A DNA stretch of 64,000 nucleotides. Origin: Cristatella mucedo (taxonomy: Eukaryota > Bryozoa > Phylactolaemata > Cristatellidae). How positions within the stretch are numbered: the first letter of the stretch is position 1; the number at the start of each line of letters is the position of its first letter. Made by a program: the position numbers and the translations under genes. The notes beneath the pieces are model-generated. The model was given only the letters and a program-made list of their open reading frames with translations, did not search any database and was not told where the DNA came from. Location: NCBI GenBank assembly GCA_009760855.2, contig WPIO01000126.1:864001-928000 (forward strand), given 5' to 3'. Shown one piece after another: positions 53,966 through 64,000 of the stretch.

Positions 53966-56900
53966 GCTGTCCTAAATAGGTGTGTTTTTAAGTTCGTTTT
54001 AAATGTGGTCAGGTCAGGGGATGTTCTGACGCAGGTCGGGAGGGAGTTCCAGGCTTTGGGAGCATACGAACTAAATGCACGCCTAACTAAACGCAGTTGA
54101 ACGAATAACCTTGCGATGTCGACCTACTGCAGGCATTTCTCATTATTTATTTATTGTTCATTATCGTATCATTTATTGTTCACATACATTTTTTATGTTA
54201 CCTTCGTGTTCACTGTAGACTTCTCGGCAGTGATTGATTTCTGTGCACGTGTGCATCAAGTTGGTGGTTGTACCGTCATTACTGGAATGTAGCTCTATCA
54301 GCTGGTCCAGATTTACTGTTTGCTATCACTGGCTTGTACCTCAAGTTTGTTGATAATGGCCGATGCTGTTAATTCTATAGGAAAAATGCCAGCATTATAC
54401 CCGAAGCAGTGGGCCTGGTCGTATATTTCTACCCTGTCAGTTTTCGGTGTTCACACTGCCGCTGTTCTTCGCTAAGGGATTTCAGGCTTGTTGTTTGGTC
54501 GCTTCAGCGCTCGAAGTAAGGAGGGCGATACCGGTGTGAGAACAGGATTCCTCTATAACTTCACACACAGTGAGACTGTGGTTCGTCGGTGGGACAGATG
54601 TCAGGAGGACTTCTCCGAACTTCCCATTAGTGAGGAGGAGCTGGAGCGGTTTAGAACTTCCCGTGAAGAGCTCGACAGGTTCTGTGCACCCTATCCTCAC
54701 GAAGGGTACGTACTGTATGCCCAGAAGGTAGTTGATTGCGACTGTTGCAGTTCCCAGCTCACCTTGGCCATACTCTCGGTAAGAGGAGCTCCGATTTTTG
54801 CTGCACTGGCCTATTTACTGCTTTGTTTTACCAGTCTTGCTTCACGTTGAGGCAGCAGAGTGCAGTGGTGACAAGTGTACGACAAGTACGACTGGCCGTG
54901 CAAGTCGTACTTGGCATCGGCTCAGTTCTTGATATATCCAAGAAGTGATGGATAGACATACAGTGTTCTGCATAAATGAGCTGTCGCAACGTCATCTCTT
55001 TGACTAGGCGCCATTTAAAATAAAATCTTTCAAGTGTACCTGTTGCTGTCAGCCTTGGCTCCATTCGGGTGAACTGTCCTTTGTTTCCAATCAGAATAGG
55101 CCCGTATGTACCCCATCCCTCTGCTCTTGTGACTTTGGTCATTAAGCTGTGCCTGTAACCAATCTTAAATTTTTTTGGAGACCTTTCCTTTGGTTTGCAT
55201 GATCCCAAAGCTCGGAAGTAACTCCCGATTGACATCACGACATCCCCTGACTCGGCATTAAGAAAGAACTGAAAATGTACATTTTCTCTTACAGCTTTTG
55301 CTGTGTCTGTGTGAGTTGTCTCTCTGCGTGCTTATGCATGCTGACACGGTGCATGCTATCACTAATAAATTGGCATTTTTCCTTTACAGCATATGTAAAG
55401 GGCAAAGAAAGAAATTTGGTTCTCTTGTGGCATCATGCAAATGTCTTTCTATTATTTTTATAACTATTATTTGTATTCCCATGTCCTGAAATTGTATATG
55501 TTATAACTAATCAATTGATAGTATTTTCTTTCATAACATTTATTGTACCTATAAAGAGATTCGGTTCACTTGGGAGTGCTCTACAAATGTTTTAGTCGTA
55601 ATATTATTAACGGCACAATGCAAACCTACTTTGACTGTAAAGCGGTATGTAGTTGACACATAGCTGCCACTACCTCTGTGCATCCATCTCTCTCATGTCT
55701 ACTTTTTAAAGACTCTTTCAATATACATTAGACGATGACATACTATATCCTGGTTTGGCTCAGGGTAAGGTGCTTGCCTTCAATAATCAGGGTTGTGGAC
55801 TCGAACCCTGCTGGACATATAAGACGCCTAGATAGAGATTAGGCTCTGTGCTAGGTCCGGTCCTTTTCACCGTTTATACTCTCCCTCTCGCTGATGTGAT
55901 TGCCAAGCACAATCTAGGCTTTCACTTCTATGCGGATGACACTCAGTTGTACCTTTGCTTTGATCCCTCCCAGCCTTCGAGCACCTCAAATTCTCTCAAC
56001 TCACTTGCTGCATGCATTGATGACATCCGATCATGGATGGCAGCAAATTTTCTAAAACTAAACGATGATAAAACTAACTTACTAGTTATGGGCAAACCTA
56101 TTATTCAGAAATTGGAAAGGCTGACTTTCAAAATTGGCTCTGCCAGCATATCTCCAGTTGCATCAGCTCGAAATCTAGGTGTCATATTCCAAAGCGACCT
56201 CTCGTTAGACGACCACATCAGCTCCACAGTCAAATCAGCCTATTTTCAGCTTCATAACATTGCTAAAATTAGGGCTTGTTTAGATAAGGATACCACGTCC
56301 AAGTTGGTCCATGCATTCGTGACATCTCGTCTCGACTTCTGCAACTCACTGCTTACTGGCCTACCAGCATGTGCGATCAGGCGATTGCAGCTGGTGCAAA
56401 ACTCTGCAGCTAGGCTTGTCTGTCGTGAGCGTCGCAGTTGCCACATTACTCCACTTCTCGCCGACCTGCACTGGTTACCAGTCAAGCAACGGATTGACTT
56501 CAAGGTTTTGTCGCTCACTTTTAGGTCTCTTCATTCTATGGCTCCAGCCTATCTTTCAGAGATACTACCCCATCAGGCAAAGCATCGTACCACTCGCTTT
56601 TCGGAATCCAACAGTCTAGAAATACCTCGTACAAACCTTAAATCCTTTGGAGACCGTGCATTTAGCTCGTATGCTCCCACAGCCTGGAACTCCCTCCCGA
56701 CCTGCATCAGAACATCCCCTGACCTGACCACATTTAAAAGAAACTTAAAAACATACCTATTTAGGACAGCATTTAGTGGGTCCTTGTGATTCGTCCTCGA
56801 TGTGCTTATGCGTGCTGACACTGTTCATGCTGCCACTAACCACATTTGCATGCTGACCCAGTGCACGTAACCCCTAACCATGTTATTCATTTTGTTTGTT

Positions 56901-57427
56901 TTTCAAGCATGATTTTACTTACTATTCTATTGCGTATCACTTTGCAGCAAATGTAAAGCGCCTAGAAAGAGATTAAGTTCTCTGAGGGCGCTTTATCAAG
57001 TGCAATGTTATTATTATTATATTATTAAGGTCTGTTAGGGCAATATACAAATATTATTTTATTTATCTATTTCTTATAAATTTATGTCTGCTATGGGGAA
57101 TGTGTTTGTATCATTAGGAGTATATTGCTTGAGGTAATGCTGGGTAAGCACTTGATCGCCTGTGAGATATCTCATACGTTGTGTGCAGGTATGTGCTTAT
57201 GCCGAATAATGACCATTGTATTATACCATAGGCATATTGTATTGGTTAGAAGGAGAGGGAAGAGAGAGCGAATGAGTGAGAAAGAGAGAGACAGGATAGA
57301 GATACAGTGGGAAGGAAGAAGAATGACTGGTTTTGGTAGAGGAGAGGAGAGATAAGGAGTGAGAGCAGAGAAGTGAGAGCAGAGAAGGGGAAGCAAGAGA
57401 GAATGTGGGAAGCAAAATGACTGAGTT

Positions 57428-57522
<95 letters not shown>

Positions 57523-59441
57523 GGTAAAAAAGAGTGAGAGAGAGAACAAGGGAAAGAGAGATAGAATGGTAGCAAGACGAGTGACTACCACCACGTCGTG
57601 CATTTGTTCTGGGCTTGCTGGATCACGAGGACTAATTGTTCTCGGTATGTGAGCAACCACGGGCTTGGAGGCATTTCCTTGCAAAGCATGTTTGTTATGT
57701 GTTTCTTGTCTCGATGTTTGGCATAATTCATATCAAAATAAAGTAAATGGACATCCTTGTATAAGTGCAGAAGATGTCCTTCACGATGTGGGCTTGACTA
57801 TAGGTTGGCTTGGAGGCACTCACAATGCCATCTATGGTATGTGCAATTTCTCTGCTGTCTACTTTTGCTAGGTTTTCCGAGAATGTGCTCGGTGTGCTGT
57901 GGTTGGTAGCTCCTGTCCTCACGACGTCGAAATCGCCTGTGCATATGTGTAGTTGCAGTCCCCTGGTCTGTAGTAGTATACTCAAAGTATAAGTATAGTA
58001 TACTAGGCAAATGTGGAGGGAAAGGGCCAGCTCGGCTCTGGCGCCGATAAATCGATCGAACGGATCAATCGAATTGGGCCGCCAGACTGGTCTCTTCAAC
58101 CTTTTTATGTCATGTCGTGGTAGCATCAAGGCCTGGCCCTAGCTCTCTGGCATAATGTTTGCTCTGGCCATCCGGCTTAGATGAAGGCAAGAGTTAAGCT
58201 GCCGTAGAGAGATTGATACACCGTATGCAGTAAACGCAGGCAGGTAGCTGCCGTAATGCAAATGCAGCTAAGGTTAATTTAAGATCTGTCAGGTGCTCTT
58301 CAGCTCTACAGACGGTCGCCAGTCTTTTTCCTTTGGAAGGTAAGATATTGCACCGCCGTAGTCACATAGTCTGTATCGCGAGAATATCTTGGACACTTGA
58401 GGCACACGACTTTAAAAATCACTCTCATAACTTCGACTGACAGTTGTTGCATTCGTTTAACGAAGCTTTCGTAGAGGCAGGTTGTTTTCCTCATCTGCTA
58501 CGCTTTTGCTTCAGTTGGACGAAGAGCCCATTACGTTCATCGAGCCTGTTTGCATAAACCCTGCACACTCCTTAAAGCATGCAGCTCGTGTGCGTTCCAT
58601 GAGTTAAATGTCGATGCTTCACTGTCAGCAGTTACATTCACTTCAGATTGGCTTTCTGTCTCCTGGCAGTTATGACAAGTGGATCTCGCTGACGAACTAC
58701 ATGACAGCCGAGCTGGCGAAGCAGTTGCAGCCAATCAACGGCAGAATATCGTCGGCGACCATGCTCTCCTCGCCCGGCAGCACGACGGCCAGCCGCAGGA
58801 GAGACGCAGCGGAAGCTGCCGCTGCGGCCGCCGCAGCAGCTGCAGGCAGCTCGGCTGCGAGAGCGCAGGGCACCGGTGGCCTACCCGACATGGCGCCCTT
58901 GCCGGGCACCGCCATGCGCTTCACGCCGATACCGGGCCGGCGCGTGCCGGCCGGCGCCGCTCTGCCGGACGTGACGCGCTTCGGCATGGACGCGAGCTAC
59001 GTGCTGACGCAGCTGCTGCAGGCGTGCTCCGGTCGCTGGCCGGACGTGCTGGGCGAGATCCAGATGGCGTTCGTCTGCTTCCTCGTCGGCATGCAGTACG
59101 ACGCGTTCGAGCAGTGGAAGCGGCTGGTGCACGTGCTCTGCTCGTGCCAGGAGGCCGTGGCCGGCGCTGAGGAGCTGTACGACGGCTTCATTCGCGTGCT
59201 CCACTACCAGGTCCGCGAGGTGCCCGAGGACTTCTTCGTCGACATCGTGTCGTCGCACAACTTCCTGACGAGCAGCCTCGGCTCGTTCTTCAGAAATCTG
59301 GAGGACAGCGGCGCGAGCCAGGCGCTGAAAAGCCGCGGCTCGGCCTTCCAGAAGCATCTGACGGGCAAGTTCAAGTGGGACTTTCTCGGAGACTTGCCCG
59401 AAGATGCTCCAGTCGTCGTCGAGCTGGAAGGCGCCGGATGA
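50459..59441 (+). CDS. AAR2: AAR2 splicing factor homologue, three coding exons
   Basis: Exons 50459-50625, 54508-54705 and 58670-59441 join in frame to 378 residues (human 384). AAR2 binds the RNase H domain of PRPF8 and holds U5 snRNP in a precursor form. The N-terminal beta-rich domain reads [17 protein letters not shown] and GVKMIPPG. Exon 2 gives RTGFLYNF and the helical linker. Exon 3 begins [11 protein letters not shown] and carries the C-terminal helical domain ([62 protein letters not shown]). Exon 3 also has a Ser/Arg/Ala insertion with an uninterrupted ten-Ala run. The ATG directly follows a good splice acceptor (ctttccag), so a non-coding first exon is possible. Divergent from TBC1D23. 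Confidence 0.96.
51388..51671 (-). mobile_element. LINE copy, left part of an interrupted element
   Basis: Diverged tail, UTR and C-terminal coding up to the cgaacta block; continues at 52656 after an opposite-strand insertion. Confidence 0.75.
51672..52655 (+). mobile_element. LINE copy nested in an antisense LINE
   Basis: Begins within [11 protein letters not shown]-equivalent coding and runs to the stem-loop and ATT tail. About 1 kb, close to the 55846 copy but with frameshifts. Flanked by aacta on both sides. Confidence 0.88.
52656..52985 (-). mobile_element. LINE copy, right part of an interrupted element
   Basis: Resumes at aactaaaggtgcggtctcc and runs through coding for the IDFKVLSL region on the minus strand. 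Confidence 0.75.
53221..53473 (-). mobile_element. LINE copy, left part of an interrupted element
   Basis: AAT-type tail, stem-loop and 3' UTR, stopping in the gggatccactat block; continues at 53961. Confidence 0.8.
53474..53960 (+). mobile_element. LINE copy nested in an antisense LINE
   Basis: Begins in the [17 protein letters not shown] coding region and ends with the stem-loop and a long ATT run. Confidence 0.87.
53961..54082 (-). mobile_element. LINE copy, right part of an interrupted element
   Basis: Resumes with the block following the ccactaaatgctgtcc motif, in register with 53221-53473. Confidence 0.8.
54508..54705 (+). CDS. AAR2: AAR2 coding exon 2
   Basis: Starts after gcttcag; one base completes the Ser codon, then [18 protein letters not shown]. 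Ends FCAPYPHEG at donor gtacgt (54706). Phase 2 out. Confidence 0.94.
55030..55470 (+). mobile_element. Diverged LINE 3' fragment
   Basis: Recognisable ggagacc...gatcccaaagctcggaa block, UTR and a decayed stem-loop. In AAR2 intron 2. Confidence 0.6.
55750..55845 (+). mobile_element. Diverged SINE family A copy fused to a LINE
   Basis: tRNA-like head with B box GACTCGAACCC and the first half of the tail stem-loop, broken in mid-tail where LINE reverse transcriptase sequence begins. Confidence 0.65.
55846..57035 (+). mobile_element. Best-preserved LINE copy, CR1/L2-type RT C-terminal half
   Basis: An uninterrupted 313-codon frame (55848-56789, preceded by SVLGPVLF-like sequence) holds the catalytic box [10 protein letters not shown] at about residue 27. 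It continues through the thumb and C-terminal region ([38 protein letters not shown]) to a stop. A 3' UTR, the stem-loop near 56955-56995 and an ATT tail follow. The 5' end, endonuclease and motif A are missing, so it cannot move by itself. The intact frame suggests a recent insertion. In AAR2 intron 2. Confidence 0.92.
57428..57519. repeat. (GA)n microsatellite
   Basis: About 45 units with one GG break, in a purine-rich 350-bp stretch of AAR2 intron 2. Confidence 0.97.
58670..59441 (+). CDS. AAR2: AAR2 coding exon 3 and stop
   Basis: Acceptor cctggcag. The junction gives [12 protein letters not shown] as in human KKWISLTN. GC-rich compared with its flanks. The stop TGA at 59439-59441 shares its last base with AATAAA. 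Confidence 0.96.
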
Positions 59442-59446
59442 ATAAA
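59441..59446 (+). promoter_or_regulatory. Poly(A) signal AATAAA overlapping the AAR2 stop codon
   Basis: The hexamer starts at the A of the TGA stop and is followed by a T-rich then G/T-rich stretch typical of a downstream element. Use of this site would leave a 3' UTR of about 20 nt. Confidence 0.55.
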
Positions 59447-62107
59447 CCTTTTTCGGTGGCTTGCTTCGGGTCGCACTCTCTCGACGTCTTGATCTCCTAC
59501 GTCGCGCTTGCGAGCTCGGCCGCTGAAGCAGCAGCAGCGTCGCTCGAGACAGTTGTTGCACCGGTGAGCGCAGATGGCGTCGCCCTCCCATTTGTCCCTA
59601 AGGCGGCTTGCTCGCTTACTTGTTTCTGTGTTGGCGTGCCGCTGTCTACACGAAAGCACAAGTCTTGCATCATTTGAGGCAGCCGACTAAAGCAGCAAAT
59701 AGATCACGGTCAGCTGTCCGTATGATGGACGTGGCAATGTCGACGACCCCTTAATTATTTATTGGTAGACAGTGTTTCTGGCTCATCTACAGCTCTGACC
59801 GGTCAATACTTGGGAGTAAATAGAATCATCAGCTGGCAGCTGTTTAAAGAGAAAGAATTCCAACTGGCAAAAGTAGCTCGATCTTGTTCGTAGTTATGAT
59901 GGGCAAATATCTTTTCCTACTGGAGCAGCTGCAGTGTCGAAACCATTGTCGTGTGCTGGTATTTCGATTGTCCTTGACGACTTCACGTTTAAAATTCTTT
60001 TATTCAGAAGACCATCACCTTTGATTCTTATCCAGGATTAGGGCTGCTTGCCACAATGGGTAGCTGAAGATCAGACCAGCTCTCTGGCATTAGCAGAACT
60101 GCAGAAACAATCCCATTCGGTGTCAAAAGTTGGTGCTGAATGAGAAAGAGGTACTACTTTACGAAATTTGGTTGAGCCTTTTGGTTCCTGCCTTGCTTGA
60201 AGGAGCTGCAGTGGTTCTCGGTTGTTCAATGGATACAGAGCACCATCCTTAGCTTGATCCACAAGGCTTCGCTTCTTCGAACTCAGCTTAACTGATGTAG
60301 AAGCAGGTTCAGCCTCTTCGCGGTCCCAGGGCCTCCCAGTTAAGTGCTTTCAATCTAGCGCGATTAGAAGCAGAATCTGTTGTTATGTGGGTCTTAGGCT
60401 TTGTACTTCCCCTTCTGCCGAGGCTCGCAAAATAAACTACACAAACCCAGTTCCTAGCAGTCTGCTTCCTTTTCTTTTTGTGCTTATGTCCTTGCACAGC
60501 GCGAATTTTACTCCATCTTTTATATCTATATCAATACTAACAAGCCTGGTGGGGCCGGCTTGGGTAATTAAACAATGACAGCTTCAGCAGCATGCATGCA
60601 TGATTCTATATTTGACTTTCCAGAAGCCTGTCAAGGCATGCGGTGATGTTCGAAAATCGAATTGATAAATACAGAAAGGACAACTAAAACAGCTGCTTTG
60701 AGGCCCTTTCAAGTGACTGAGCTAACTTGCTTTCTGTAACACCAATTGGAGGATTACTAGCATCAGGCCACCCAGCCTATTTTGCACTTGCCTACCATGA
60801 ACAGTCAAGGAAAACTGAAACTTCTTTGTTTTGCATCGGCACCTCAGCGATTGCCATGCATATACATACACATGTATATCGTAATGAATATATGGAAGAA
60901 TATTTATATGGAAGAATTGTATGTACCGACATTATAATTCCTCTCTTTTGTATAGAATCTGCTCCTTGCAATTGACTCTTAGTTAAATGCTCATTTCTTA
61001 GAAAATACTCGTTAATTACACAGAATAAATTGATTCAAGTTATGCATCTTAACGTCACCGTTAACTCGTGTTGGATGGTTGCAGTCCCAAGTTATGAGGC
61101 ACTGGCAAGCTCTGTTTGTCCAGTCTGCTCTTATTCCGAGTAACAGCAAAAATGATAAGGTGTCAGTGGTGTTAAGAAGACGACAATGATGCATACATTA
61201 ATGTTAACTTTGATCTGTCATTGAGGATAGCATAAGTTTTTATCTACATTTGTGCGACAGGGTATACACATGAATCACATAGCTATGCAGTACTGACTGG
61301 ATGCACAACTGTTATATAGTTTTCTTAGCTAGTTTAAATGAATTTTTTTCGGTTTCCACATGCTGCTAACATCTCAATGATTTTGATCAGATAAAAATAT
61401 GGTTTTAAACCGTGTATTTGGCGAGTCACTTTTAAAGTCGTTAGCGGCAAGAGACGGATAATCTTGAAATATTGCTGATGGTCAGCACATTTGATGGGAG
61501 CATTTGAAATTTACCTCACATAGACACAATTTCGTCAGCGCTGTTCATAATTCTGGAGTATCCACTCAACTCATTCGATTCGTAAACAAACGAAACAAAA
61601 AATCAAGGATCTAGGATCGAAATGTCTCAAACTGTCAACAGACTGGGGTCGAAAGCTTCGAATTCAAAACAGCCTGTAATGCCTTATTAAGCTCAGTACC
61701 GTCACTTCCAATAATGTAGTCTCATTGTAAAGCTCGAATCCTAGAATGATCGAAACTTATTGCACAGATGCCATGGAGTACTGCATTCGTTTCGGCAGTA
61801 GTCATGTAAATGTCCTTTATAAGCCAAGGCTATGAAAATCCTGAATCGAGTTGTATCAGACAAATAAAACGGCCATCGTGCCGAGTGATTAGCAATAACA
61901 GACCAATGTAGATGCCGTTCTGCAAGAAACCTGCAGCAACGACGTGCCTCAGCAAAGGCGGTCCGTGGATGTCAGCACACAAGATGCAATGATGACCTCA
62001 CGCAGCAATCTAGTGCTACACACAAAGTAGGCAAGTGAGCCAACGGGGCAATATTGCAAAGAGCAAAATGTGCAGCAGAAGTGTCTTCGTCGTCTGCACA
62101 TCTATGC
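59447..62107. other. Region between AAR2 and TOP3B
   Basis: Only a decayed LINE fragment near 60060-60310 is recognised. No exon is supported. Confidence 0.5.
60060..60310 (+). mobile_element. Decayed LINE fragment, second family
   Basis: The ggttgttcaatggatacagagc and following bases match the WLPVDQRIQ region of the 48540 copy. Confidence 0.5.
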
Positions 62108-62269
62108 TCAGTGACGTCTTAATCGGCCACGTCCTCGTCCTCCGAAGGACCTGCCTCGCCCAGATTTGGACATGCGTGCATAATGCAGGCCCACGTAGGG
62201 CTTTAACACCGGGTCACAGTGAATGCAGCCAGAATGCTCGGTGGCGCCACCTGGCAGCGGCGTCTTTTC
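62108..62269 (-). CDS. TOP3B: TOP3B (DNA topoisomerase 3-beta) C-terminal exon, partial gene
   Basis: A minus-strand exon of 53 codons plus stop follows a strong acceptor (poly-T then ag at 62270). It reads EKTPLPGGATEHSGCIHCDP, then VLKPYVGLHYARM, then an RGG-type tail ending GRGRLRRH. Human TOP3B has KSPLPGDETQHMGCVFCDPVF followed by an Arg/Gly-rich box, so PLPG, the spacing to the CxxC pair and the RGG tail all agree. TOP3B is a type IA topoisomerase acting on DNA and RNA with TDRD3; the Cys pair belongs to its C-terminal zinc-binding region and the RGG box binds RNA. The tail here stops earlier than in human. Upstream exons should lie at higher coordinates; I found none before the window edge. 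Confidence 0.82.
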   Translation of the reverse strand, partial: EKTPLPGGATEHSGCIHCDPVLKPYVGLHYARMSKSGRGRSFGGRGRGRLRRH

Positions 62270-62766
62270 CTAAAAAAAAGTCGAGAGCTGGCGGTAAACA
62301 AATGCACTGCTCGCTGAAAGCTGACCGATTTCACACAAGCAAAATTCTGAGTGCTAATACGACTGAGATGGCAAAACAATGCAGCGAGCTGCCACTGCCA
62401 AAATCCAAAACTACCATAACACTACACAGTGGATTTTAATTTGATTTTTCTGTCCGTAGGTACAAATAGTATTTTCCTAATCCCTGCCTAAAATAAAAAG
62501 GCAACTGTTTCAAAAAAGCTTTGTTTCTGTGGTCAGGACTATGCTATTTTGAAAATTTCTGGTTTTGCCGATGCAAACATCAGGTTTCCATGTGTAGCAG
62601 GCGTTGTGCCGAAACCCGAATAAGTGAGGGTCAGGCAAACGTAACACAATGGGGTAGTATAAATAGAATAGTAACAGTGCAGATACCTCCGTGGAAAATT
62701 TTTAGTGCATGCTACTGCCAAGAAAGAGATTAGTGAATAGCTATATTTGATTGACATGAAATCAAA

Positions 62767-62904
62767 ATATAATTCATTTATATAGCGCCCCAAGAGAACT
62801 TAATCTCTATTCAGGCGCTTCACATATGCCTCGGGGCTCAAGCCCACGACCTCAGTCAGACCTTGGTCGGGGCGAGCACCTTAACCGCTAGACCAAACCA
62901 GCTC
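62767..62904 (-). mobile_element. SINE family A copy
   Basis: Near-consensus antisense copy, 0.5 kb upstream (in gene sense) of the TOP3B last exon and so probably intronic. Confidence 0.85.
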
Positions 62905-63383
62905 GAGGTCGCTTGCATCCAAAAGATGCACTTTGCTAAGCGTGGACAATTTATAAAGACAAGAAAGTACTCTTTGAGAGCCTCTGTCAAGGTGTGCAAG
63001 GCCAATCAAGCATACTGAAGACGACCCCTGGGCACATCATTTCACATGTAATTACTACATGAGAGCTCTTAAAGGTAAGGTGAAGTATTTACTGCTCGCT
63101 AGATAGGATTTCTTGCCCAATATAAGGTAATACGTGAAATATTATTCTTAATTTATTCAATTCCGGTATGTTTACAGGCTGGTTCAGCAGAGAACAGAAA
63201 TGCAAAGTTTGGTATTCAGGGAATTTGGCAGGAACTGACTGACCACTTAATTAAGCAACTGCTAGTTCTGCATGACAGACCTTTCGGAAGCAAGCAAGCC
63301 TCCCTATCAAGTATCCACACATTCCTTCCTCTATTACCTCGTTACCATACTGGCTTAAGCTCCCAGTTCCCAACCTTCAGCAG

Positions 63384-63540
63384 AGGTCTTAGCCCAGGGA
63401 TAAGACGCTCACACTTGAAGACCAGGGTTGCGAGTTCGAGTCCCGCAGCGGGCAATGCATCATTGCCTGCTGCAAGCAGTGGAGATAGTTAATAAGTCTC
63501 TTCTGGAGCTATATAAATGAGGCTATTAAATCAGCTAACC
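63384..63540 (+). mobile_element. SINE family B copy, tRNA-like head best preserved
   Basis: Head contains GAGTTCGAGTCCCGC (B box). The tail has CTATATAAATGA then TTAAATCAGC as in the other B copies. It is not a functional tRNA gene: no clean acceptor stem is seen. Confidence 0.65.
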
Positions 63541-63744
63541 TTTACTTTTTACTTTTAGAGGGACCAGTCATCATCAGGACAAGGCGGACAAGTTAGACAG
63601 CTAGGAGTATATTGCAGATCCACATTTCCCTTTAACAGATGGGGCCGAGGAGAGAAAGCTTTCCTTTCCTTACCGGAAACACATACCCCTATCTGAACAG
63701 AGACCTTAGTCAGAGATCAAGTCCAATGCTGAACTTTTCACATA

Positions 63745-63835
63745 TTAAACTATTTAACGTATTAACATATTTAACATATTTTACTAACATATTAAACATA
63801 TTAAATATATTTAACATATATTTTAACATATTAGG
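63745..63835. repeat. AT-rich short repeats
   Basis: Irregular repeats of TTAACATATT-like units; no coding potential. Confidence 0.8.
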
Positions 63836-64000
63836 CTCAAGAAGTCGAACTTGTATGATGAAGTGTGAAAATAATAGGTCAGGTAAAAACATCACCGGCG
63901 CTTTCCATCATCTTCAATCGGTAAGATGGGCCGTGCTTTTTTGAGACTATAGTAATCACATATAACCCGAATAAGTGATGCTTCATAGATAGCTTATCGA

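Noticed and set aside
57172-57684. 170-codon Ser-Leu-rich frame
   Set aside because: Driven by the (GA)n tract read on the other strand.
58881-59591. 236-codon minus-strand frame
   Set aside because: Shadow of AAR2 exon 3, which has clear homology on the plus strand; GC-rich DNA lengthens antisense frames.
62035-62439. 134-codon plus-strand frame
   Set aside because: Antisense to the TOP3B exon; composition and similarity favour the minus strand.
63384-63460. Functional tRNA gene
   Set aside because: B box is good but acceptor and anticodon stems do not pair cleanly and the body matches SINE family B.

Overview
The window is nuclear DNA of a metazoan, most likely an invertebrate. It has spliced protein genes with many introns, dense simple repeats, tRNA-derived SINEs and many 5'-truncated copies of a CR1/L2-type non-LTR retrotransposon. 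The species cannot be named from the sequence. Gene identities rest on residue-level similarity to animal orthologues recalled from knowledge, plus reading-frame agreement across every proposed splice junction.

Layout. Positions 1-17.6 kb hold no recognisable host gene, only decayed LINEs, SINEs and a perfect inverted repeat. TYW2 (tRNA wybutosine synthesis, + strand) has four exons from 17678 to 22100. TBC1D23 (golgin/WASH adaptor, - strand) has fifteen well-supported exons from 46547 down to 22825 and a tentative first exon at 47782-47655. It converges on TYW2. AAR2 (U5 snRNP assembly factor, + strand) has three coding exons from 50459 to 59441 and is divergent from TBC1D23. The C-terminal exon of TOP3B (- strand) lies at 62269-62108 and converges on AAR2; the rest of TOP3B was not found and probably lies mostly beyond the right edge. 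The four genes are housekeeping genes with separate roles (tRNA modification, endosome-to-Golgi transport, spliceosome assembly, DNA/RNA topology). No shared pathway is implied.

Repeats. Introns and flanks are filled with copies of one LINE whose 3' end carries a conserved stem-loop and an ATT-type microsatellite. A tRNA-derived SINE ends in the same stem-loop, which suggests a SINE/LINE partnership. Three places show one LINE copy inserted inside an older copy. A second tRNA-derived SINE family, a hAT-like MITE, two clean hairpins and a 61-bp tandem duplication are also present.

The most notable gene-level observation is that two of the nineteen introns defined here need a GC donor (GC-AG introns), one in TYW2 and one in TBC1D23. 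I did not find a new multi-gene biological system. The most coherent non-gene signal is the LINE/SINE shared-tail system and its nested insertions.
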